64,000 nucleotides of DNA, from contig JASANE010019510.1 in NCBI GenBank assembly GCA_030248225.1, positions 28,761 through 92,760 on the forward strand, read 5' to 3'. The stretch comes from Trileptium ribeirensis (taxonomy: Eukaryota > Nematoda > Enoplea > Enoplida > Thoracostomopsidae). A model generated the notes under the pieces. It made no database searches and had not been told where the DNA came from. It was given only the letters and a program-made list of their open reading frames with translations. Below are positions 28,501 through 40,500 of the stretch, one piece after another. How positions within the stretch are numbered: position 1 is the stretch's first letter; every line of letters starts with the position of its first letter. The translations under genes and the position numbers were made by a program.

Positions 28501-31500
28501 ATGGCGACAGTCAGTTGTGGCGAGTAATGTATATATATGTTTGGACCACAGATGAAGCAAAAATACGAAAATTTCAAACAAAAATTTTAAATCGGAATTC
28601 CGGTTCCGGTATGGTTTTTGCCTTTTGCCGGAACACGATTTTCGCCGGAACCGGCATTCCGGTTACTCCCTGATATTAACCCTTAAGTACCCTATGTATA
28701 CTGCAGTATACCTACTATGAGCACATCCTGTGTACGTATGCCTGGTGCAATAAAAGCCGTATGTTACGAAATAAAAACGTTGAAACCTTGCTTTTTAAAA
28801 ACCTAATGACCCAAGGCTTTTTTCAAAGGGATTACGCGTTTCACCACCTTCAGCTAGTGTTTGCCGGCCAAGAATGAAAATTTCGAAGTTTGTTTGTTCC
28901 CAATGTTTACTACATACATGTGCGAAAAATAGGTTTGTCAATGAGCCTTATGTATACCACAGTGCACACCTCCCGAGTTACACGTTGTTCGACTTATATA
29001 ATATTGCACAGTAATCTGATGATTGTATGTTTACCACAGTATACATTGGTCCAACGCTTTCGTATACTGTGGTAAACATATGTCTTAGCGAAATTTTTCA
29101 GAATTATAGTTCTAGGATTAAAAGCATTCTCGTACTTAACAATGTCTACTCGATTCAGTAATATTCCTAATAGTGATAATAATAATGAATCTAGCAATGA
29201 CAGTGACAGTAATTATGAGGAATCTAGTTCGTCTGATAACTACCACGAATCTGGGGCGGATTCAAGTTCAGAACATTCCAACTACAGCAGTGGTGATGAT
29301 GAACCGTTGTTGCTCAATGGCGGTTGGACGCGGCATTATCAGGATGAACTACGGTTTGACGTTCAACCGGACGACGACGAATTCAGTGGCTTTGCAAGCA
29401 GCAGTAATCAAATTCCGAAGAATGCGTCTGCTTTTCAACATTTTCAGTTGTTCTTTACGCCACAGATCGCTGAGTACATCGTCGAACAGAGCGATATCTA
29501 TCTTGGTGAGCTCATATATGCGCATCATATATGAGGATTTTTCTCAGTATGAAACTGTTAAATTTTTGATATATACCATGGTATAAGTATTTGTCGACAG
29601 TCGTAGCATGTCGATAGCTAACAATTTGAGCAATGTTTTGAAATTTATAAATATCAGTTGTTGGTGGCAACGGTTTGATTACGCCTCTCAAATATAACAT
29701 AGGCGTTCGATGGAAGCCGAAGTTTTGAGTACAAACTCCCAAAATATGAAATGAGCTACGTAAGAAACCAGAGACGCAACACAATCTCGAAAAACAAGCA
29801 AACTGTTTAAATTCTAGTTAGAGCTCTAGTTTAATTTTCTGATGCATTCTAACATCGAAAATTTAAATAAAGGACCTCGCCAAAACTTAAGCTGTATCTC
29901 GAACCCTTAATAAGAATATATACAATAAGCATAAACTTATGTACATGCATGTCTGAGCCCTGTTCCTGCTGGCGCGCACGGTTGTTCGGACAGCTGGACC
30001 AAACGGACGTTCGATCAGCTGAACCATGCTTTATTGTTTATATTTTAGAATGGCTGAAGCTACAAGAAGCTTCGACTCGCAAGGATTCTAAGAGCCGGAA
30101 GCGCAAACGACGACAAGCGTTCTTTAGCAAAACAAAGCAGATGACCGTCGATGACCTGTACAAACTCGTTGGATGCTTATACTACATGAGCCTTGTCCGC
30201 ATACCAAGCAAAAAGAGATACTGGTCTAGCCGTACTTCACAACCAGCTGTTCGAGCGTGCTTCACTCGCCAACGCTTCGACGAACTGATTCGCATTATTC
30301 ACTTCAACGACCTAGCCAAGATGCCCGAAAAGTCATCGCCGAGGTATGATAAACTGTATCGCATCCGACCGCTCCTTGATGCCTTCAATGCCCGCTTCAA
30401 TGAACTTGTGATCCGGAACCGATGCAGGCCATTGACGAACAAATGGTCAAGTTCAAGGGTCGTGCACCCGATTCCCTGAAACTATACTTGCCGTCAAAGC
30501 CCACAAAGTGGGGCTATAAATTGTGGGCGCGCTCAGGGATTTCTGGGTACATTTATCAGGCTGTCGTTTACGAAGGCGCTGTCAAGCCGGTTCCCATATC
30601 CCGCCGCGACAAACCGGCTTTCCCAACGTCGATGGCGACAGCACAGCCTCATAACAAAACCTACGCTAATCACGCTGAACTATTGGCGGACAAAACTGGA
30701 TTGCCCGTTGATCTAGTGCGACAGTGCGGAATCACGGGACAAGTTGTGTTGTCGCTGTCACTTGGATTACCAAAAGGTACAAAACTCTATTTTGACAATT
30801 ACTTTGCCTCAGTGACAGTTATAAAGGCGCTGGATAAGCTCGGACTGCAGTGCGTTTGCACTCTTCGGTGGAACAGAATCAGCGACTGTCCTGTTAAAAG
30901 TGAGCTGGAGCTGAAGAAGTCCGGCCGTGGCTCGTATGATGCTGTCTACAACACGGACAACAAAACGTTTGTCTGCGCCTGGTACGATAACCGGCGTGTC
31001 CTCCTTGGTTCGAACTATGCACGGATACAGCCTATAAGCAAGGCAAAGCGCAGAGATGGAAAGGAGGAAGTAGAGGTTGACCGCCCGTTCATTGTTTCAG
31101 AGTACAACATGTTTATGGGAGGCGTCGATAAAACGGACTCAATCGCGCAAGCGTACCCAATCGACTTTCGTTGCCAGAAATGGTACCACCGAATTTTTTT
31201 CCGCCTGTTGGACCAAACTGCTTGCAACGCCTGGCTGCTTTTCCGCAGAACCCATGACATCGACCAATACAGCTTCAAGCTGCAAGTTTCTCAAGATCTG
31301 CGCATGGCCAGGCCCCGGACCGCTGACAGGGAAACTGGTCTCCCCGGCATATCAGTGACTGTTGTCCCCGAGCGTGAAACAGCATCATCCGTCTCGCAAG
31401 AAATGCGGTACGATGGATACAATCACAATGTATTAATTGATAACGACGATGCCGATCGCGGTGGCGCCGGAGATGCGCCAGCCACGAAGCAGTATAAGCG

Positions 31501-34500
31501 AAAACGCTGCAAGGTGTGCCATGCTCTTACTAGAATTATGTGCGGAAAGTGCCAGGTCCACCTATGTGTTGTTGTCAACAATAAGGGGTGTCGAAATTGC
31601 TTTAACGCGTTTCACACCCAGTAAAAACAGCATCAAACAGTCAAATAAACCTTTATATAACTGTAAAATACTGTAAATAATGTATCATGCCGTGTGCCTT
31701 TAAAATGCCTTGTAAAAATAATCATTTATTTGGATGTTTACTGACTGCTTCCCTGTTTTCTCCGTGGCCGAGTAGAGACGTTTCATAGTGGCAGCAATCA
31801 TGTAAGCTGAATGTTGTGGGCCGTGAATTTTTATGCTGGTCTGCAGGAAGATGTAATCAAATCCGGTTGTCGGTCTACAGTAATTGGCCAAAGAGGATGT
31901 GATGTGCTCGGAAATGAGATGTGAGTCTGTTTTTTGTTTATTAGTTAACACGGAGTAGATTCATTGTGCTCTTAAATTCATATGTATACCACAGTATACG
32001 GCAGCTCAATTCCAATGTTTACCCCAGTATACATTTTGTCCTGCCTCGCGCTAAAATGTTAGAAAGCCACGGATTAGCTAGAAATGATCACTGAGTCAAC
32101 TATACTTACCACAGGGTTTGCTATTCCCACCGCAATATTATATAGTGCTTGGGTACTAAAGGGTTAAGGTAAGCATATATCAGGGAATAACCGGAGCCGT
32201 CCATTTAAACCGGAACCTGGTCTTCGAAATTTATATATAGTAAAACAGATGATGGAAGAAATGAAGGTATAGTAGATTTAAAATACATTAAAAATAACTT
32301 TTACATTAAACTTAATGTATTGCGATGGTATTATTGCCTTTCTGAAACTTTAAAGAGACTGAGGAAGCTAATAATGTTTATTTATCGATTAAATATGTCG
32401 GTTTTTGGACATTCAGAGCAAAAAATGTCTTTCACTATACACCATTGCGTATACTGCGTCAAATCCAATGTGCTTACAAAGCTTGGAGCGTAGAATACAC
32501 ACTTCCGCTCTGTCTCCAGTCCCCTCCCTTTACTACACATAGGTTTGTTGCATGTTCTTCTGTAGGAAACTTAACATTATTGGTTTATATGATTCTAAGA
32601 TAAAATAATAGATAGAAGGTAATTTTCTGATCAGTGGTCAGAGACACTGTTTAGGCTAGCGTTGGACAAATAGTGCCCGTCGGTTAGATCATAATGATGA
32701 TAACTTTCTAATCAGAATGCTATAAATGAGACACACTGTGATGCTGCTCGCACAGTTTCAATAAATGCAGTTCATTGCCAAGAAAGCAGTTTCTAGCTGC
32801 GTTGCAGATAACGTTAGTTTACTTCAATTTAGACTGATTTACCAAGTTTACAAACGCACTGGCGGGTGCTTGACGCAATTTATGTTAGCCAAGCGTACCC
32901 TAAGTACTTCAGCGTAAGCCATACTGTGTTATCGAGTTGGACCGGTTTAATTCAAACGTATCCCACAGACTTCTGGATGTGTAAAATAGCTGCTACAAAC
33001 ATCGACTTGGCTTTGATTTAACAAACTCCTGTAGGTTATTATGAAAAATTCCTGCTCAAATTATGTGCCATACTTACGTTTCACACGGCAAATTGGTTAG
33101 TTAATCATTTCTTTTGCTTGGTTGTATTGGAGCTTGATCATTGTATAATATATATTACATATGTTTGGATTACAAGATGAAGCAAAAAACGTGGAAAATT
33201 TCAAACAAAATTTTTAAACCGGAATTCCGGTTCCAGTATGGTTTTTGCCCTTTGCCGGAACCGCAACCGGAACACGATTTTCGCCGGACCCGGAATTCCG
33301 GTTACTCCCGGGTATATATTATATTTATTGGCCATTACATAATAATGACAACGCTCGCCCCATTTCACCGTCGCTTACGAAATACTAGTACCTCCCGGTG
33401 TTTTTATAAGTAGGGAAAGAGGTGACCCTTGATTTGCCCTGTGTGACTCTAAAATGACACTTCCCGTGGGCTTCTAAATTTTCATTTTGGACTACCTCAG
33501 ATATTGTGTCACGAAAAATTTTCATATTTTTTCTAAAATGTTGCCCAATTTCTGCTGAAAATTTCGATATTTCCAAAAGTAATGATCTTGACCGCCATAT
33601 ACAGCCGCCCACCTTGTCAGGGGTCAGAGCTGACCTTGTGTTTCAGCGGCTTAAAAACCCGATGGCAGAGGCGATTCCCATAGTTCATCTGCGGATACCA
33701 AAATTTAAAGTGGTGTCATAAGGCAGTGGACGTAAAAGAAAACGTCAAGTATGTATAATTTAACGGCTGATTTTATTTTGCTTATCTGTAAAACTATAAA
33801 AGGAAATTTTAGAGATATTTAGCCAACCCGTAAAAATTTAGGTATTTTTAGCAAAAATACAGAATAATTCTATTACTTTTAGTCGAGTATAGAAAAGTGG
33901 CTGATTTTTAGTCGTACAGGCAAGTATGCTCACGGATAGGGTGAAGTGCACAAAAACGAATGCAACAATTTTGGTTCTAAACGCGTAAGCATTCGTTCCA
34001 AAATATGATAAATTTTGTTTACGGTTGCATTCGTTATGTAAACCATCGTTATAACGTTCGTTTGTGTTTCGCGTTTGTTTTTATGCACTTATTTTTGTCC
34101 GTGACAGTAGTATATGACCCCTTTTGGTGACACCCTTTTTGTGGTGCCAAGTGGCATCTTTATCTTTTCAGTAAGATTGTCTAAATGCTATACAATGAGT
34201 ATGATTTTGCTATGAATAAAGGAGTCACTATTCGGTGTCGCTAAAGCTATAATGCAGTATCAAAATGCCAACTGCCGTATTTGCCAAAGCTATAATACGC
34301 TGTCAGAAGCGTCAAGTGCGATATATGTCGTCGCAAACCTGAAAATCAGTCATAAAATATCTTTAATGTATGCAACAAGTACAGTGTACTGCAGCGTTAG
34401 TTTTTGTGATTGCAAAACTACTGCTGTTGAGTCTCAAATAGAAAATTTAATTTGCGAACAAACACCTTAATATTATTGGAACAGTTATCGACCATTATTT

Positions 34501-37500
34501 TGCAAAATCTACATTTTTTCGAACATCGAATGCAAAGAATTGCGTCTGGCCACTATTTTCAAATACGTTTCTATTTTTTTATTTTGCTGAAAATTAACAC
34601 ACTCTTCTCCCTGAATTTTTTCGAAAAATTTCTCAGGCATATGTAAGTATTGCAAACTATTATTTGGAAAGTTGCTTATGCAGCTGAAAATGAAATAATT
34701 AAAATTGATTGATCAATCATGATTCTCTTATAGCAATTAATTCTTGCTATAACCTAATGGAACTCATTAGTATACTTTATTATGCGTTTACGTCCACATG
34801 TTGTGCAATGTTTAGTATTTTAAAACAACGAACGCGAATATTGTTTAGAAACCAACAGCTTGTGATTTGCTTAATTTTTGGTATAACATAGAGTAAGCGT
34901 AACAAAAGCTTTTATATCATAATAGCTTTTTTCATTCTTGTATATTCGTGTTACCATAAAATACTTATTTTGCTGAAAATGTAGAGGTTCCGTTACTTAA
35001 TCTTCATACTTATTGCCTAAAATAAATATTTTTATTATATCAGACTATCGTATACCAATAAACGGTCTAGATACATTGCTTAACACACTTTGAGCAGCCT
35101 GTAAAATTTATTATGGCTTATTTGTCGTTCCCCGTAAGACGTCTGGCGACTCACCGAGATAATGTTCTATCAAAACGATCGAAATGTAATCCAAGAAACA
35201 AAAAGACAAATTTAAAGAACTTTAATTCTTTCCATTGAAAAACGTTTATTGTCGTCTGCCAAATCAACTTTATTATGGCGTATTTGTCTTTTTCCCCTTA
35301 AGGCGTCTGGCGAATCACCAAGACAATGTTCTATCTAGGGGACCGAAATGTAATCCAAAGGACAAAAAGACAAATTGAAGGAACTTTAATTCTTTCCATT
35401 GAAGAACGTTTATTGCGTTTGCCAAACCAACTGAAGATATGTTGAAAAAAGATAATCATATAATATAAGGTTGCAATGATTATTTTACATTAAGTTTTGT
35501 AATGTAGGAATTACGAAAAAAACGCTTGCGAAAGCAAAGTAATGCTGGAATAAAACTTTATTTTCGCTCAGATTTTGGATTCTTATCATATTTAGAGACG
35601 AAAATGCTGACACGGTGTGACTCCAGTGTACTTAAGGCAAGCAGTTCAGAAGCGATGTGCTCCATAATATTTGTGTGCAGCCAGCAGAAATAATGTTAAT
35701 GCGCTAATTTATCTGGACTGAATTTGCCTTATAATAGTAACTAAAACCTAACCCTAACCTGATTATTGCGTTGCTAAACTTAAAAGATCAACAGACCATC
35801 GTATTTTGTATTTTGCATATAATAGTTGCAGTATGGTTTATAGTTAATTAAAAATTTGTAACTTTTTGTATGCGAACCAAATTTTTGTCGATTTTGCGTT
35901 AAAGTTAAGCTGTGAACCAGGGTTTTTTCAAAATTTGTGCTGTGCTAAAATGTGTTTTTTGAAATTTAGCTGTGTTTTAATTAACCAGCAAATACCCAAA
36001 AACTCTGTTTACAAGGAAGGTCAGGCAATGATAATTAACCGGCTACTAGCAATTTTATATAAATACATGCGTTATATATTTAAGCAACGGACATGGAAGA
36101 ACTAGAATGGCACTTTCATGATCAATGCAGATGTATCACTGTTATAAACATGGTCAATTTATAAGCATTCAGCGTTTCAAAATTTTTATAGCCTATAAAC
36201 AGTTCTGGTGTGCTAAGTTTTGTGTTTTTTAAAATTTCACTGCTTGAAATTCTGCTTTTGCACTTAGAAAAACACAAAAAGCCTTTTGCGAACTATATAT
36301 AATTATGAACCTTTTCGCTTATGACGTTTAGATTTGCCCGTGAACAACTAATTACCAAATTCAAGGCTAATAAATAATCAAACTGCCATTTTCTAACATA
36401 GACAGCAGTCGAATCGAATTCATTTGTTACTTGTAGCAATGGATTACAATTCTGGTTTTGCTGACTCGGATGTTTTGTGGTATCATTTTAAGTCATTAGC
36501 GAATGACATGGATTAATTTTTAGTTTATCGCTTGCTTCGATGAAATGTAACCATCCAAATCTTCAAATAAAGGTTGTTTTAGACATAATTTAGAAACTTC
36601 CTTGTTGTAATAAATATCGTACTATCATTGAAACGGCCCGAATCAAGCTGAGGGCGTTACGTTATATCGCTAGAACGGAACAGTTTAGTGCAGGGGCGGG
36701 GGCGGTAGCTTCCCGAGCTTAGCTTAGCGATGACTTAGACCATATGTGTCGATGCTTAGACTAAGGCTTAGTATATGTAGAGCGGAATACCAGCTGAAGA
36801 CGTCACGCCCCTCAGCTTGACTTTGGCCATTGAAACTATGGATGGATAAAATTTTCAAATGTTTACATATTGTTTTCCAGACAACTGATTTTAGTTACAA
36901 CAAATAGTATTGAAAAATGTTCAGTATCTTTAGCTGCGATCAAAAACACCGTAATTTCGCTCGTAACCACTAGACCCTCACCGATGTTGGCCGCATTGGT
37001 TGTGATTACAGCCATCAAAATTTGTATCCGAAAGCAAAATATAATTTTTGGCTTCGTTCCTTCCGAAACTGATATCGTCGGAATAAAACTAATGGATGAC
37101 AGGATGACGTATAACGCGATGACGAATGAAACAAAATACCATGTTTTACTCTCTAGATATTGTCTTATATAAATCAGAAATCCTGGCGAATTTCAAAAAT
37201 TTTGTGTCAATTAGAACCAACTGAAATAATGTTAGAAACTTTGAATTATCAATTTTGTGCCTTGTAGAACCAATGTTTGGTCTGCAGAAGTTTTAGTAAC
37301 AATGTAGGCTGAATCTATATTATTACAAAAGCAGTGACAAGACCAATATTCAAATAGAAGCTTGTTCTAAAACACTACATTTATAATGTGATTAAGAATT
37401 GCTTTAATGCTAGGTACCTGGCTTGAAACAACCTTTTAAAAAGATAACAATATTTAGCCAAAACGAAAACAATGCTATTGTTTAACATTCATTGATGGAC

Positions 37501-40500
37501 TAAATCTTGATATCTGTCATAATACATTGTTTAGCTGAAATTGATAGTAAAGATTAGGAAAGCTTAGCTTTACATGCAAGTTCTAACATACCAACCTAAA
37601 GCGATTTTATACTGTATTACTACAAATTCATTACAATAATTGTAATTTTACAGCTTCAAAAACAATTATACAATGGCTGCAAACATTTTAACTGAAGTAT
37701 CACGCGCTCTACTTGGATTATATTGATCATATATTTTCACCATATTTCTGCTGGTTGTAAGATCACCCGACAGGCCTAGATTTTCTTGAAAACAGAAATG
37801 GTAAATATTTAAATTGCTAATTTTGGCGATAATATGGCGCGGTTTGTCGAAATTATTATGATCATTAGTATCAAAGAACAAATATTTTCGAAATTTCTTA
37901 TTATTTTAGCTTATATATCTCGCGACGAAGCTCGCTTATCTGAATCATAAAAACCAAAAATGGAATATAACAGGCAGTGCTCAACTGCTGCAGTTTTAAT
38001 AAGAAGTTCAGCTAATGCTAGCTGTCGCAGAAACCAAAGTTTTGATGCTAAAATGCAGAAAATTCGAAAAAAGTAATGTTATATAAATCACTTTAGAATA
38101 GTATCGAACAAAGTATATAGCCCTGAAGTGCATAGATTCGAAGTCCTAGCTTCAGCTTATGTCCTTATAGCTGAACCCTGCGTTAAGCAATTCCCTTTTC
38201 TGACGTTAGACCGTAACGCTCATCAGTGTTACTTCAACATAAATATTCGTGAGCGAAAGATATATGTTTTTGCGATGTCATTAACGTTTCCCACTTATGC
38301 GGGCAAATTTCAACCAAAATTCACGGTGTTGACACTTCAAAAGTATAAAAATAATTTGCAAAATTTATAATTTCACACTGATATACAAAATAAGTTCATT
38401 AGTAATCAATTTAAGGCGCAAAGTCATGAACACAACTTGTTCTTGTAAAGGGTTGTAGAGTTATTTCAATTTTTATACTGAGAAAAATAAAATATTTCTA
38501 GCTGTTTTGATATCATTTTTTGAATTTTTAGTTTCCTCACAACAGAAATTGAAATAAATACATTCAAAGCCCTTCCTTGCGACTGATTTTTAAAAATTTC
38601 CTTGAAGCCTAAGATATAGCTCATAGAAATGGTTACACTAGACTCAAAAGTGATCCATTTCAAAGACTCCTGCGCAGAAAGGGCATGGCCAGTCTGGCGC
38701 AGCTGAAAAGCAAGCCCGAAAAAGAACGGTGCACCATGAAGGCAGTACGCCTGAAACGGCACAAAAACAGCCAAATAAGGATGTTAAGCAACAAACATCT
38801 AAAGTTGGCTCGTATAGGAAGGCTGCGGCTGGTGCCTTAGACGCTGTGATTGTGGATAAGGCCGATCCGATGAAGCCCATGACAGATGAGGAAATAGATG
38901 AACTATCTGCACGTTTGATAGCAAAGATAGAGAAAGCATCAAATGCCAGAGACCTTGATTTTGAATACTCTGGCTTTACTAGAGGTTTTTACAGGGTTAG
39001 CAACTCTTCAATTTCTGAAAAATGTCATTGAAGACTGAATAGGATGCCTGAGTGTCCACATAAGCAGGTTCTTCTCAGTTCTGAGGTTGATCTTGTTAAG
39101 ATCGCTACCTTCATCCCCTCTTCGGGACAAAGACTACCTCCTGAGAACCCGGAAGAGGTGAAACGACACATTGACATTCGCAACTCAGTTGATTTAAGGG
39201 TCCCCGAGTGGGGCCTTTATTTTACTAGACAAAGAGAACACGGACGGATATTCGGCTTCAGGGTTCTACATGAAATCCGTGATCTCATTATACAGAAATG
39301 TGGAAGACTGAGATATGAGATGACTTATATCCAGATCTTCTTAGACCTTTGGGGCAGGCTCCAGCGGGTTCGGGCCTTGGGCCGGACATACTCCAAGAGC
39401 CTGGCCCCAGCAACCAGTAAATTAAAAAGTTAGTCAAAATAGTCACTGAAACACTATCAAAATGAATTTATAAATGATTTTGATAGTCTTTCAGATTGTC
39501 AGCATTCAAGAACGGGCCACCTAGAATTAGAAAATAGAATTAATAAGCTTTCAGGGCAGTTTATAGTGCTGGTTCAGGAGCCCTGCCTTACGGGGGAAGC
39601 CTACGCCAGTACGCTGCAATGGTAGGTTAGTCTATGATTAGACTTGTACAGGTAACAGGACTTGTATTTGTACTTCTGCTGGACTTATTGTTAGCACTAT
39701 ACTACCCTTGACAAATAAGGACTGTACGGTTATCAGGATACGGGGACGTGCATTTGATTTGGACACTTATAGTGAGTGGTTGATGACATTCTTATATCTG
39801 CCTTCTGACGCGACTGAGAGGTTGCCAGGAAATGACTTAACTACACTAGTTGATTTTTCAGGTAATAGTAATTTACAGATTGTAATTGGATGTGATGTTA
39901 ATTCTCACAGCAGTCTTTGGGGTAGCACAAATGACAACAGAAGAGGGACAGATTTAGCAGAATTTTTATTGACAACGGACTTATGTGTGGTGAACAAGGG
40001 ATGTTCCCCCACGTTCGTCATTAGTAATAGGTCAGAGGTGATTGATGTAACATTAGCTAGCAGTTGTTTAGAAAGACATATTAAGCAGTGGCATGTGGCA
40101 CAGGATTATTCAGGATCAGACCATAAGTTCATAGAATTCAGTATGGATTATGGTATTGATCATGTTGAGAAGAAATTGAATGTTGACGTATTGATAGGAT
40201 GCGATTTTATGATATCAATATTGAAAATTGTGAACAGCTGGATTTGGCTGTTGGTATGTTAACAAGCGCTCTAAATATGGCGGCGGAAAGTAGCTGTCCC
40301 TTTATGGGCGCGCGTAATTATAAGAACTGTTGGTGGAATGATGAATTAGCTAGACTTCGGAAAAAGGTAAAGAAAACGTATAGGATAGCAATGAGATATG
40401 GAGATGATAGATCTTGGAATAGATACCACTCCCTTCAGGCAAAATTCAAAAAGCTTGTTAGAGCGAGAAAACGGCTTTCGTGGAGATCTTTTTGCGATTC

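Larger units (their letters stand above)
28680..32163 (+). mobile_element. piggyBac-type DNA transposon, complete ends
   Basis: 3484 bp flanked by TTAA at 28676-28679 and 32164-32167, the standard piggyBac target duplication. Left end CCCTTAAGTACCC, right end reversed CCCTTTAGTACCC. Inside both ends are several copies of a TATACTGTGGTAAACATA-like subterminal repeat (near 28700, 28945, 29027, 29062, 31981, 32018, 32101). It carries a spliced transposase gene (29142-31624). Confidence 0.92.

Noticed and set aside
29949..30048. Independent N-terminal extension of the second piggyBac reading frame
   Set aside because: It lies inside a well-supported intron; splicing 29505 to 30049 gives a better protein.
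31015..31278. Antisense open frame in the piggyBac transposase
   Set aside because: Shadow of the conserved plus-strand transposase.
35747..35762. Telomere-like CCTAACCCTAACC
   Set aside because: Only two units; interstitial chance match.
36870..37172. Hydrophobic minus-strand open frame that could be a membrane protein exon
   Set aside because: No recognisable family, no clear start or splice structure; compositional bias in AT-rich DNA can give such runs.
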